Shown: positions 30,552 through 39,935, counted from the first letter of the stretch. The stretch: 64,000 nt of DNA from Colwellia sp. C2M11 (GCF_018860915.1 NZ_JAHKQD010000055.1:124001-188000); one strand, 5' to 3'. The notes: generated by a model from the letters alone, not told the origin. A program made the numbers and translations.

Positions 30552-32527
30552 GATGCTTTCCTCTCTATTTGGCTAACATTATTTGCTGTAGTTGCACTAC
30601 CATCATTTTCGATTAACGTAGATACCTTAAGCTGAGTTTTAATGCGTGAGCTCCCACCATCTTGGAAGGTAATCACAGTATCTATATCAACTTTTTCTTT
30701 GTTATCATAAATAGACGTAATAATGTCTCCATACTTGTCTGCAATAACACTACGGCGCACTTTACGGGTACGAGTTAATTCACCATCATCAGCGTCTAAT
30801 TCTTTATAAAGTAAGATAAATTTATTAATTTTTTGAGCATCGGGTAACGTATCGTTAACTTTTTCTATTTCTTCGCTTAATTTCTCATACACTTCAGGTA
30901 AGGCTGACAAGCTAGTATAATTAGTAAAACTGTAGCCGTGCTGCTCAGCCCATTTTGATACGATTGAAAAACGGATACAGATAAGTGCGCTCAAATACGG
31001 CTTATCTTTACCGAGAATAACGGCCTCACCAATGAAAGATGAAAATTTCAATTTATTTTCAATGTATTGTGGAGAGTACTGCACACCGTTACTTGTTTTC
31101 GCCAGATCCTTAATACGATCGATAATCACCAAGTGACCTGATGGTTTAAAGTAACCGGCGTCTCCTGTATGCATCCAACCATCAATAACATCTTCGTCAT
31201 ATGCTTCTTGGTTATCTAAATAGCCGGTAAACATACCAACGGTTTTGGCGATAACTTCACCTACGCCTGCTTTATCGGTGTTAATCACTTTTACTTCGGC
31301 ACTATCAAAAGCGATACCAACACTGTCATAATCAACATCATTTGCTTCATGCACGGTATAAGCACCACATAGTTCAGTTTGACCATAAAGTTGACGTAAA
31401 GGCACACCAATAGTTTGGAAGAACCTAAAAGTATCAGGTCCCATCGCGGCACCACCTGTTGCGGCAGATTTCAAAAAAGTAAAACCTAATCGATCTTTTA
31501 ACGCATTCATTAATAATAAATCGGCGAGCCAAGAGCGTTTTCCTTGGTTCTGTGCTTTTTCAGCTAAGGCAAAGGCATAATCAAATAACTTTTGTTTTAA
31601 TGGTGTTGAATCCATCATACGAGCTTTTACGTCAGCTAAAATGCCTTCCCAAACACGTGGCGCAAGTAATACAAAGCTTGGCCCTATTTCTCGTAAATCA
31701 GCCATTAAGGTTTCTTGCTCTTCAACAAAATTAACAATTTGTCTTGCTATTAATGCTTGGCCAACAGCATAGACTTGCTCCATAATCCAAGGTAAAGGAA
31801 GAACTGAAACGTAGTTATCACCAGCTTGGCGAGGATCTGCTCGCAAGTATGAACTACAGTGTTTTACAAAATTTCCGCCACCTAAAAAAGCTATTTTAGG
31901 CTTAGACGTTGTACCTGAAGTAGTACAATAAATAGCGGTTTCTTCTGCACGTGTAGAGTCAACATATAGGTCATATAACTCAGGAGAGGCTTTATCTATT
32001 GCTTGTCCTTGCTTATAAAGGTCTTCAATATTCACTAATCGTTTATCATCATATTTACGCATACCACGAGGGTCGCAATAAACAATAATTTTTACATCTT
32101 GAATGTCTTCGCCTAACTCAAGTAATTTGTCACACTGCTCTTCATCTTCCGCAATCACAACAGTCGCATTACTTTTATTAAGTAAATAAACCACTTCTTC
32201 ATGTAATGAATCTTGGAAAATCCCAATAGAATAACAGCCCATTGCATGGGCACATATTTCACCCCAAACCCACTCTGGACGGTTATCACCTAATAAAGCA
32301 ATTGCATCTTTAGGTTGAATACCTAATTCTCTTAATGATAGAGCAAGCCACTTAACGCGGTTTTGATAATCTAACCAAGTGAATTCATTCCATATACCAA
32401 ACTCTTTTTCACGCATTGAAATATCATTTGGGTGTTTCAAGGCATTGTGACGAAGTATTTTAGGAAAGGTATCTAATTCACCCATATCAAAATCTTTATT
32501 CGCTGCTACTTCTGTTAAACTTGACAT
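30548..32527 (-). CDS. AMP-dependent long-chain-acyl-CoA-synthetase-like ligase
   Basis: 659 aa ANL-superfamily ligase of the FAA1 type (COG1022). The AMP-binding P-loop is IYCTTSGTTSKPKIAFL near residue 205 (the usual TSGTTGxPK with S for G); LRQLYGQTELCGAYTVH is motif A5; DGWMHTGDAGYFKPSGHLVIIDR is the A7 Asp region; the terminal catalytic-Lys area is TRTRKVRRS. It sits inside the Liv cluster, between livG and livH, overlapping both neighbours, which strongly suggests it activates the acid brought in by that transporter. Fatty or aromatic/cyclic acid substrates are possible. Confidence 0.9.
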   Translation of the reverse strand: MSSLTEVAANKDFDMGELDTFPKILRHNALKHPNDISMREKEFGIWNEFTWLDYQNRVKWLALSLRELGIQPKDAIALLGDNRPEWVWGEICAHAMGCYSIGIFQDSLHEEVVYLLNKSNATVVIAEDEEQCDKLLELGEDIQDVKIIVYCDPRGMRKYDDKRLVNIEDLYKQGQAIDKASPELYDLYVDSTRAEETAIYCTTSGTTSKPKIAFLGGGNFVKHCSSYLRADPRQAGDNYVSVLPLPWIMEQVYAVGQALIARQIVNFVEEQETLMADLREIGPSFVLLAPRVWEGILADVKARMMDSTPLKQKLFDYAFALAEKAQNQGKRSWLADLLLMNALKDRLGFTFLKSAATGGAAMGPDTFRFFQTIGVPLRQLYGQTELCGAYTVHEANDVDYDSVGIAFDSAEVKVINTDKAGVGEVIAKTVGMFTGYLDNQEAYDEDVIDGWMHTGDAGYFKPSGHLVIIDRIKDLAKTSNGVQYSPQYIENKLKFSSFIGEAVILGKDKPYLSALICIRFSIVSKWAEQHGYSFTNYTSLSALPEVYEKLSEEIEKVNDTLPDAQKINKFILLYKELDADDGELTRTRKVRRSVIADKYGDIITSIYDNKEKVDIDTVITFQDGGSSRIKTQLKVSTLIENDGSATTANNVSQIERKAS

Positions 32528-33345
32528 TAGCTAGCCTCCTTTTCTGCATAGACTGTTGCTTTCTCAATATCGTCATCTTCTATACCAAGATAAGCACGTT
32601 TCACATGTGGGTCAGCCATCACTTCATCAGGTAAACCAGAAATTAGTTTTTTACCAAAATCGAGCACCATCACCTGATGGGAAATATCCATAACCACTCC
32701 CATGTCATGTTCAATCATCACAACGGTAATACCAAACTCTTCGTTTAAATCGAGGATATAACGAGCCATGTCTTCTTTTTCTTCCAGGTTCATTCCCGCC
32801 ATGGGCTCATCAAGTAAAATTAATTCTGGCTTTAAAGCTATTGCTCTTGCTAACTCGACGCGTTTACGTAAACCATAAGATAGCGTGCCGGCAACCGATT
32901 TTCTGATATGAGAAATTTCTAAAAAATCAATAACTTCTTCGACGTATCGTCTATGTGCTAACTCTTCTTTTTGTGCATTTGAAGCCCAATATAGTGGGCC
33001 TGTAAGCCAATTATTTTTTAATAGGTGGTGACGACCAACCATAATATTGTCTAATACCGACATGTGACCAAATAAAGCTAGGTTTTGAAAAGTACGCCCC
33101 ATACCAAGGTCGGCCCTATCATTTGGCAACAACTTAGTGACATTTTGATCATTAAAAATGATATTGCCTGAATTAGGGCGATAACGGCCAGATATACAAT
33201 TAAGCATGGACGTTTTACCAGCACCGTTTGGGCCGATTATCGAAAATACAGAGCCTCGGGGAACTTCAAAGCTAACATCAGTTAGCGCTTTCACACCACC
33301 AAATGCTAATGAAACTTGCTCTACTTTGAGTATTGACTCAGCCAT
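32527..33345 (-). CDS. livG: LivG-like ABC transporter ATPase
   Basis: 272 aa from the ATG at 33345. Walker A IGPNGAGKTSMLNCISG, Q-loop GRTFQNLALFGHMSVLDN, signature LSYGLRKRVELARAIA (S-Y-G rather than S-G-G, normal in this branch), Walker B LILLDEPMAGMN. The frame stays open upstream to 33414, but the ATG at 33345 is preceded by the strong Shine-Dalgarno GGAGAGGGAG and begins the conserved MAESILKVEQVSLAFGG, so the extra 23 residues are rejected. Overlaps the ligase start by one base (TAATG). Confidence 0.93.
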   Translation of the reverse strand: MAESILKVEQVSLAFGGVKALTDVSFEVPRGSVFSIIGPNGAGKTSMLNCISGRYRPNSGNIIFNDQNVTKLLPNDRADLGMGRTFQNLALFGHMSVLDNIMVGRHHLLKNNWLTGPLYWASNAQKEELAHRRYVEEVIDFLEISHIRKSVAGTLSYGLRKRVELARAIALKPELILLDEPMAGMNLEEKEDMARYILDLNEEFGITVVMIEHDMGVVMDISHQVMVLDFGKKLISGLPDEVMADPHVKRAYLGIEDDDIEKATVYAEKEAS

Positions 33346-33384
33346 ACTCCCTCTCCTAAATAAATAAAAATAATAGATGCGTTT

Positions 33385-33411
33385 AAAAAAAGTGGGGGAA
33401 TATCCCCCCAC
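33385..33411 (-). terminator. Terminator/attenuator between the porin gene and livG
   Basis: On the minus strand GTGGGGG...CCCCCAC (33392-33411) is followed by seven T. It lies 54 bases past the porin stop and about 45 bases before the livG ATG, so partial read-through would make porin mRNA more abundant than transporter mRNA. Confidence 0.85.
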
Positions 33412-33465
33412 CAAAACGTAACAACAAAATGGGAACTGTTACGTCAACAACGCTTTACTTGAAAA

Positions 33466-34548
33466 CTAAAGTACGTATTGCAGTGAAAGTTGTGCGTAAT
33501 TAGAATCAGCGTCTTGCTCTTTCATGGTGAAGTTACCTACTTCAACACCAACGGCTAGTTGCTTGGTTAAATTTTGAAATAAATTCACACCCCATTGACG
33601 ACGATCTGCACCTGAAGAGTCCGCATCAGCAGCACCATAAAGTACAGTACTTCTTAAAGTGTCAGTCCAATAATGACGATAAGCAACAAGATAAGAAGTA
33701 ACATCTTCCACTTCTTCAATGACATTGCCATTCACATCTGTTTTAGTGAAAATATCGGGAGTAAAACCTGCACCAACATAACGACCTACTTCGCCTTGAT
33801 GAAGTTGGAACCTAAGATCATCTTTACCGATTGTTTTAATGCGGCCAGCAATTGAAGCACCTATCGCTGTTTCGGTATTACCTAAATTAGTATTTAGCTG
33901 ACGACCTAATGCAGAAAAAGAAATATTTCCCCAGTCACCTTTTAGGTTATAACGCGCAACAACATCGGGAATACTGTCATTAGCGGTATCGCCACCCCAG
34001 CTTTCAGGATTTTCAATTGATACTTGAAAATCTCCCATGGTATAGCGAACTTGACCTTGTCGAATGAAAACTAAACCTAAGGTAGCGCCAGCAAAATCGG
34101 CTGACTCAGGAATAGCACTAGTATTCATAAAAGTTGACCATGTTTGCCCAACTAATACATCTTTATACTTAATAAACGCATGACGAATACGAGGGTTAGC
34201 AGAATTAGAAACAATCTCATTACCCCCGCCTCCCCAAAAGTCCATTTCAATAAACCCCATAACATCATCATGGGTATATTTCATATTGAAGCGTGTTTCA
34301 TTGGCAAAAAGATTAAACTGAGAAGCGCTTTCATCTAGCTTAGTACCTGATCCGGCCCAATATGGTCGGTATGCAACATCGCCATCAACATAGCGAGCAT
34401 CCACTTTAATGTAGCCACCAAAAGATAGGCTATCTTCATCCGTCAACTTAATATCGTAAGCTGCATTAGCGACACCCGTAGCTAAAAGTAAACTTCCAGC
34501 AAGTAATAATTTTTTAGATTTATTTTTTGTAGACTTATTGCTAAACAT
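33466..34548 (-). CDS. DcaP-family outer-membrane porin
   Basis: 360 aa with a signal peptide (KKLLLAGSLLLATGVANA) and a beta-barrel pattern of alternating residues. The family-typical GGYIKVDARY, FNLFANETRFNMKY, VLVGQTWSTFMNTSAIPESADF and RQGQVRYT segments resemble DcaP, an Acinetobacter trimeric channel for dicarboxylic and related acids. The C terminus is LSLQYVL, ending in Leu rather than the usual terminal aromatic residue. First gene of the minus-strand cluster with a Liv transporter and two CoA ligases: likely the outer-membrane entry route for their substrate. Confidence 0.8.
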   Translation of the reverse strand: MFSNKSTKNKSKKLLLAGSLLLATGVANAAYDIKLTDEDSLSFGGYIKVDARYVDGDVAYRPYWAGSGTKLDESASQFNLFANETRFNMKYTHDDVMGFIEMDFWGGGGNEIVSNSANPRIRHAFIKYKDVLVGQTWSTFMNTSAIPESADFAGATLGLVFIRQGQVRYTMGDFQVSIENPESWGGDTANDSIPDVVARYNLKGDWGNISFSALGRQLNTNLGNTETAIGASIAGRIKTIGKDDLRFQLHQGEVGRYVGAGFTPDIFTKTDVNGNVIEEVEDVTSYLVAYRHYWTDTLRSTVLYGAADADSSGADRRQWGVNLFQNLTKQLAVGVEVGNFTMKEQDADSNYAQLSLQYVL

Positions 34549-34717
34549 TACTATTTCCCCTTTTTATATTTTTTATTTATAGTTTTACTTTTTGTATTTA
34601 TTGTTTTGTTATTCTCTTTGTTCAAAAACATAATAGAACAGTAAACAAATGTAACAATCGGCAATAAGACTTAGCACCTAGCGCTTAGTCCTTTAGTATT
34701 AGGTGTTTAAATAACCA

Positions 34718-34731
34718 AAGTACTAGTACTT
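34718..34731. promoter_or_regulatory. 14-bp palindrome in the porin/sensor divergent region
   Basis: AAGTACTAGTACTT, perfect dyad, in the 261-bp region between the divergent porin and CrbS-like genes. Possible operator for the porin or sensor; no factor can be assigned. Confidence 0.35.
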
Positions 34732-34809
34732 AAGTTATAGAAATATAGAAATATATTGTCAGTGAACTATGGTAAATTTAGTAAGAAGGTTTAGTTTTCT
34801 GGAATAAGT

Positions 34810-37800
34810 ATGTTTGCAAATTGGTTATTGGTTAGCGTTAGCATTGGCTATATAAGTTTATTATTTCTGATTGCCCACTTAGGTGGTAAATACAGAAATA
34901 AACTAAAAACTAAACAACAAGCCATTATTTATGCCTTATCTTTAGGGGTTTATTGCACTTCATGGGGTTTTTTAGGTACAAGTGCACAAGCAGCTAATAA
35001 TTCCTATACCTACATTTCAGTATATTTAGCTCCTATCTTATTATTTGTATTTGCTTGGCCTTTTATTCAGCGGATGATAAAAACAAGCTTACAACTTAAA
35101 ATAACCTCTATAGCTGACTTACTTTCCGCACGTTTTGGTAAATCTCAAAGTTTGGCCGTTATTATTACCATAGTCGTTTTAATCGGAACTATGCCGTATA
35201 TAGCCTTGCAACTAAAAGCGATTATTTATTCCTATCAAATTTTACAAGAAACCCAGCATTTACCTATTTGGAAAATAGGGTTAATTGTTAGCATTATTTT
35301 GGCCGTATTTACTATTATTTTTGGTATTCGTACAATTGATATAACAGAGCGTCACCCTGGCGTAATGATTGCCATTGCTTTTGAATCACTCGTAAAATTA
35401 ATCGCTTTTCTTTTGGTAGGCTTGTTTGTGTGTTTTATTATTTATGACTCGCCAATGGATATTTGGGCGCTATCAAAAGATCAATTAAGTATTAAGCAAC
35501 AATTTGATTTTTCTAACTTTGTTGGTATGTTCGGCATGCTAATTATTGTTATGTCTGCTTTTTTGTGTTTACCAAGACAATTTCAAGTTATGTTTGTTGA
35601 AATAAAAGAGCAGAAAACAAGTGCCATGGCGAGATGGCTTTTGCCTATTTACGTGCTTATTTTTGCTTTTTTCGCTGGCCCATTAGGGTTGGCCGGCCAT
35701 TTGAATTATGGAGATTCATTGCCAGCGGATGCTTATGTGCTTTTTTTACCTGCTTTTCATGGCGAAGTATGGCTGTCTTTATTCTCCTTTTTGGGCGCTA
35801 TTTCTGCCGCAAGCTCAATGGTAATTGTATCTACAATCGCGTTAAGTACTATGCTCAGTAATGAAATTGTGTTCCCGTTAATGTTTAAGTTTTCGCATAA
35901 ACAACATCACAATTTTAATCATTTTCAATCGCAACTTTTATTTATTCGTAAAGCACTCGTCCTCTTTGTTATTTTCTTAAGTTATGGCCTTTTATTACTG
36001 TCGCCACCAGATACTCTATCATCACTAGGTGAAGTTGCTTTTGGCGCAATAGCTCAAGTGGGGCCTGCTTTATTTGTCGCATTTTATTGGCGTAAAGCAA
36101 CACTTGCAGGTGTACTAACAGGAATAAGCAGCGGCTTTACTATTTGGGTGCTCTTTAATTTACTACCACAATTAGGTTTATACCAACACCCTTTTGTAAA
36201 TAGTGACTTACCTAAAACGACTGTAGTCACCTTACTTGGGTTGCTTATCAACATTATTTCACTTTGGCTGATTTCTTTATTAACAAGACAGAGTATTCGA
36301 GAGCAAATGCAAAGTAAATTTTTCTATAAAAATAGACTACACACGCAGTGGAATTTGCCTACTCAGCCCAAAGTTGACATTGTTGAACTCGAGTTTTTAG
36401 TTGCCCGTTTTATTGGTCAAGAAAAAGCAAAACAATGCTTTAAGCAATTTCATCGTCCTTACCGTAACAAACACAGTAAACAATTTAATGAAACTATATT
36501 ACTACACGCCGAAACAACGCTAGCTCGAGTATTAGGCTCAGCATCAGCAAAACTTGTGACTTCTTTTGCGATCAGTGGCCAAACCATGCCCTTCGATCAA
36601 GTCGCTAAGTTAGTTGAAGACAACTCTACCCAGCAACTAGAATTTAGCCGAACAGTGCTACAAAGCGCTATTGAAAATGTTAGTGAAGGAATATCCGTTA
36701 TTGATAGCGAACTTAAATTAGTCGCATGGAATAAACAATACGTAGATATTTTCAATTACCCCAGTGACATTATTTATATCGGCTGCCCTATCGGTCAGTT
36801 AATTTATTTCAACCTAAGTCAACAAGACTATTTTATTAAAGATATTAATCAACAAGTTGAAAAACGTATCGAATTTATTAAAGCGGGTAGTCGTCACAAC
36901 TCCGAGTATAAACTCAAAAATGGCAAAAACATTCATATTGAAGGAAACCCTATCCCAGGTGGTGGTTTTGTCATGATATTTTCTGATATCACTAAATATC
37001 GTCAAACAGAAAAAGTCCTCAAAGATGAAAACACAGACCTTGAATCAAGAGTACAATTTCGTACTGCAGAATTAGAGCAAGCAAATAAAGAACTTGCACA
37101 AGCTAACTTCGAATTAGCACAAGCAAAAGCTAAAGCCGTACAGGCGCATATTAAAAAAAGTCAATATTTAAAAGCATGTAGCCACGATTTACTACAACCC
37201 TTATCGGCTGCTAGACTATTTTCATCTTCAGTATCTTTAAACCCTAAAGTCAGTCATGACGTTCGCGAACAAATAAATAAAATAGATAACTCTTTAGAAA
37301 TAGCGAATAGCTTATTGCTTGATCTCAATGAAATCTCTCGTATTGAAAGCGGTAATATTGATCCCAGCATTGAGTCAATTTCTGTAGAGAAACTGTTCAT
37401 TATGCTAACCAGTGAATTTAATGCGCTAACAGATGAGTACCAAATAGAGTTTCACTGTAAAACAAGCAAACTGTTTGTTGCTAGTGACATAACCTTACTT
37501 TCAAGGATTATCCAAAACTTCTTAAGTAACGCTTTTCGTTATGCACACACAAATAAAAGCAACAAAAAAAATAAAGTGTTATTAGGCTGTCGTCGACAAG
37601 GAAATGAGCTTTCTATTCAAGTATTTGATAATGGTCCCGGTATCCCAATAGAAAAACAAAAACAAGTATTTGAACAGTTTACCCAATTAAAAAGCAGTCA
37701 TTATATGGGACCTAAAGGGCTAGGGCTGGGTTTAAACATAGCACAAAGTTTAGCCAATATTTTGGATCATAAAATCAATCTCAGATCTCAAGCCGGACAC

Positions 37801-38358
37801 GGTTGCTTATTTAGTATTAATGTTCCAATTATTCAATCTATGTTGAAAGATCAACAAGTACAACCTACTGCTAGTATGAATTTACAAGGTGTCGGCGTCT
37901 TATGTGTTGATAATGAACAAGCAATACTTGAGGGAATGTCAACATTGTTAAGGGCATGGCAATGCCAAGTATTTACCGCAATTAACGCTCAACAAGCCAA
38001 AGAAATTTATAGAAAACACGAAGATGAAATAGACATTTTTTTGGTTGATTATCAGCTAACCGAAGCTAAAAATGAAGATTTAAACCTAACGATGCATAAG
38101 CTAAGAAATGATGAGCGCAACAAAGAAAACAACGACCATCAAATTAACGGAATTGAATTAATTAAGCAGCTAAGGTCAACAAGTCAATATTCTTTACCAG
38201 CAGTACTAATAACAGCAACCACAGATGAAAACCTGATGGCACTTGCCAAACAAAATAATATTAGTTACTTACAAAAAATTATTAAACCGCTAGCTTTACG
38301 AGCGCTTATGAGCGCATTACTAACAAAAGAGCTCGCTAAGAACTATGCAAATAAGTAG
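34810..38358 (+). CDS. crbS: CrbS/MxtR-type transporter-linked hybrid histidine kinase
   Basis: 1182 aa. Residues 1-500 are a sodium/solute-symporter (SLC5-like) domain with about 13 membrane helices; about 525-610 a STAC-like linker; 615-745 a PAS domain (AIENVSEGISVIDSELKLVA); then a coiled coil (LEQANKELAQANFELAQAKA), HisKA with His near 791 (CSHDLLQPLSAARLF), HATPase (NFLSNAFRYAH, FDNGPGIPIEKQ, GLGLGLNIAQS) and a C-terminal REC with Asp in IDIFLVDYQLTE. CrbS in Vibrio and MxtR in Pseudomonas control acetate and carbon-overflow genes through CrbR/ErdR. The adjacent regulator is convergent. An S-box for acs control cannot be tested here because acs is absent from the window. Confidence 0.85.
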   Translation: MFANWLLVSVSIGYISLLFLIAHLGGKYRNKLKTKQQAIIYALSLGVYCTSWGFLGTSAQAANNSYTYISVYLAPILLFVFAWPFIQRMIKTSLQLKITSIADLLSARFGKSQSLAVIITIVVLIGTMPYIALQLKAIIYSYQILQETQHLPIWKIGLIVSIILAVFTIIFGIRTIDITERHPGVMIAIAFESLVKLIAFLLVGLFVCFIIYDSPMDIWALSKDQLSIKQQFDFSNFVGMFGMLIIVMSAFLCLPRQFQVMFVEIKEQKTSAMARWLLPIYVLIFAFFAGPLGLAGHLNYGDSLPADAYVLFLPAFHGEVWLSLFSFLGAISAASSMVIVSTIALSTMLSNEIVFPLMFKFSHKQHHNFNHFQSQLLFIRKALVLFVIFLSYGLLLLSPPDTLSSLGEVAFGAIAQVGPALFVAFYWRKATLAGVLTGISSGFTIWVLFNLLPQLGLYQHPFVNSDLPKTTVVTLLGLLINIISLWLISLLTRQSIREQMQSKFFYKNRLHTQWNLPTQPKVDIVELEFLVARFIGQEKAKQCFKQFHRPYRNKHSKQFNETILLHAETTLARVLGSASAKLVTSFAISGQTMPFDQVAKLVEDNSTQQLEFSRTVLQSAIENVSEGISVIDSELKLVAWNKQYVDIFNYPSDIIYIGCPIGQLIYFNLSQQDYFIKDINQQVEKRIEFIKAGSRHNSEYKLKNGKNIHIEGNPIPGGGFVMIFSDITKYRQTEKVLKDENTDLESRVQFRTAELEQANKELAQANFELAQAKAKAVQAHIKKSQYLKACSHDLLQPLSAARLFSSSVSLNPKVSHDVREQINKIDNSLEIANSLLLDLNEISRIESGNIDPSIESISVEKLFIMLTSEFNALTDEYQIEFHCKTSKLFVASDITLLSRIIQNFLSNAFRYAHTNKSNKKNKVLLGCRRQGNELSIQVFDNGPGIPIEKQKQVFEQFTQLKSSHYMGPKGLGLGLNIAQSLANILDHKINLRSQAGHGCLFSINVPIIQSMLKDQQVQPTASMNLQGVGVLCVDNEQAILEGMSTLLRAWQCQVFTAINAQQAKEIYRKHEDEIDIFLVDYQLTEAKNEDLNLTMHKLRNDERNKENNDHQINGIELIKQLRSTSQYSLPAVLITATTDENLMALAKQNNISYLQKIIKPLALRALMSALLTKELAKNYANK

Positions 38359-38381
38359 TGCTAACAATCAATTTAGCACTA
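38356..38381. terminator. Hairpin between convergent crbS- and crbR-like genes
   Basis: 9-bp perfect stem TAGTGCTAA / TTAGCACTA with an 8-base loop, overlapping the crbS stop; no U tract. Terminator role inferred from convergent position. Confidence 0.4.
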
Positions 38382-38402
38382 GATAGATATCAGAGCGTTC
38401 AG

Positions 38403-39080
38403 CTATTCGATAGAAGTTTGACCAAAAACGCTCTGACTTGATTGCACTTCATTCAAAAGGATTACTGCTTGAGTGCGGCTTCTAACACCTAATTTTAAAA
38501 ATATAGTGCTTGCATGACTTTTGATTGTAGATTCAGATAATCCTAATTCATAAGCAATTTGTTTATTTAATAAACCATCAGCAAACATTAATAATATTTT
38601 ATGTTGTTTTGGAGTTAACGACGCGACTTTCTCACTTGCAATATTTTTTTCGGTATCATGACCATTAAACTTACCATCAGGGGTCCACAACGTACCGCTT
38701 AGTACTTCTTTTATCGCAATAACCATTTCTGGCACAGGCGTAGATTTAGGAATAAAGCCTGCCGCACCATAGTTCATCGCTTTATAAATGGTCTCTTTAT
38801 CTTCAAAACCAGAAATAATAACCACTCCTAGCTCAGGGTATGTACGCCTAATGGCAATTAAGCTGTCAAATCCTTTTGCACCTGGAATATCAAGATCAAG
38901 TAATAATAAATCAACATCATTTACACTTTGTAAATGCTGTTCAAGATCGGGAATAGTTTGTGCTTCAAAAATTTTTGCACCACTAAAATTTGACTTTAAC
39001 GTAAGCGTCAACGCTTGGCGAAATAAAGGATGGTCATCCGCCAGTATTATCTTCATGTTACTAAACATAGTTATACTCAT
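38403..39080 (-). CDS. crbR: LuxR/NarL-family response regulator, CrbR/ErdR-like
   Basis: 225 aa. REC domain (residues 9-125) with the acidic pair in IILADDHPLF, phospho-Asp in LLLLDLDIPGAKGF and Lys in FIPKSTPVPEM; LuxR-type HTH at about 150-210 (LTPKQHKILLMFADGLLNKQ, LSESTIKSHASTIFLKLGV). Lies convergent to the CrbS-like kinase, the probable cognate partner. The start may be ATG 39080 or the internal MKIILADD at residue 9; no clear Shine-Dalgarno decides. By family it would activate acetate or other short-chain-acid use; here the neighbouring porin-Liv-ligase genes are possible targets. Confidence 0.85.
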   Translation of the reverse strand: MSITMFSNMKIILADDHPLFRQALTLTLKSNFSGAKIFEAQTIPDLEQHLQSVNDVDLLLLDLDIPGAKGFDSLIAIRRTYPELGVVIISGFEDKETIYKAMNYGAAGFIPKSTPVPEMVIAIKEVLSGTLWTPDGKFNGHDTEKNIASEKVASLTPKQHKILLMFADGLLNKQIAYELGLSESTIKSHASTIFLKLGVRSRTQAVILLNEVQSSQSVFGQTSIE

Positions 39081-39261
39081 TGCTTAACCAATTATAATTA
39101 TTAATTGGAAGGGTTAAGACTTATCAAATGAAAACTTTCAATGTATCAAACACCATAACAAAATCTATTAAATGCTGCTATAAAGAAATTTTATTTTTCT
39201 GATCTATTCGTGAATGAAACTAAATTATAAATTAATTACAAAAAAAGGTTGAATATTAAAC

Positions 39262-39301
39262 AAAATAGACATACTGTATATAAACACAGTATGTCTATTT
39301 T
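39262..39301. repeat. 40-bp inverted repeat centred on the SOS box
   Basis: Two perfect 16-bp arms (AAAATAGACATACTGT at 39262-39277 and its exact complement at 39286-39301) around an 8-base centre. The LexA half-sites form the inner part of the arms, so the dyad extends ten bases on each side beyond what LexA needs. Confidence 0.95.
39274..39289 (+). promoter_or_regulatory. LexA operator (SOS box) of sulA
   Basis: CTGTATATAAACACAG matches the gammaproteobacterial LexA consensus CTG-N10-CAG with flanking TA and TA as in TACTGT...ACAGTA. It lies 40 bases before the sulA-like ATG and would overlap its promoter. Confidence 0.93.
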
Positions 39302-39329
39302 TACTTAATATGCCTTAAGGGAATTAATA

Positions 39330-39773
39330 ATGATTAACACTAACACCAATAATATCAATAAATTAAAAAATAGTTTTAATACAGCAACACCATTAAATAT
39401 AAATTGGTTTCAACATACTAACGTCACAAACGACTTCGAGCTTTCAAGTCAATATGCCCATATCTGCCATCAACATAAGCAAGAAAAGAAATGGTTATTA
39501 TTTATTAACCCAGAAGAAAACTCTATTGAGAAACTAGCGAAAACACATGGTGTAGATGTATCAAAAATACTTATGGTGAATTATAAAAGCTCTGTAACTA
39601 ACCGAGCAAAAATAGTATTAGCACAAATTACCTCAGTATTAAGTAAAGGTAATTGCTCTGCTGTTATTTTATCGAATAGTTTATTTAACGCTGATGAAAT
39701 TGCAGAACTCGAAATATCTGCAAAAAAAGGAAAAACACATTGTTTCTTAATGGAACAATGTAAATTACATTAA
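39330..39773 (+). CDS. sulA: SulA-family SOS cell-division inhibitor
   Basis: 147 aa, RecA-like-fold SulA family. SulA binds FtsZ monomers and blocks division during DNA damage. The conserved core is KKWLLFINPEENSIEKLAK, HGVDVSKILMVNYKSS, VLSKGNCSAVILSNSLFNAD and HCFLMEQ near the end, matching the position pattern of E. coli SulA. The N-terminal 35 residues are Asn/Thr-rich and lineage specific. The start at 39330 follows AAGGG at eight bases. The SOS box just upstream confirms the role. No lexA or second SOS gene is adjacent. Confidence 0.88.
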   Translation: MINTNTNNINKLKNSFNTATPLNINWFQHTNVTNDFELSSQYAHICHQHKQEKKWLLFINPEENSIEKLAKTHGVDVSKILMVNYKSSVTNRAKIVLAQITSVLSKGNCSAVILSNSLFNADEIAELEISAKKGKTHCFLMEQCKLH

Positions 39774-39877
39774 AACCTAGCCAACTAACTCTTTTTAAAT
39801 TTATCCAATTAATACCAACATAAGTGCATTGTATTTAAAGATAATAGATACCTTTAGAAAAACCACTCAATTTTTGT

Positions 39878-39890
39878 TATAATCGCGCGC
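39878..39890 (+). promoter_or_regulatory. TATAAT element with CG-rich discriminator upstream of ygiQ
   Basis: TATAATCGCGCGC, the same 13-mer as before ybiT. Strong -10 but no good -35. A GC-rich discriminator is typical of stringently controlled promoters; this is inferred. Confidence 0.45.
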
Positions 39891-39935
39891 TAAGTTTCAG
39901 CATGCTGAATATTACCAAATAAATTGAGTTCTTCT

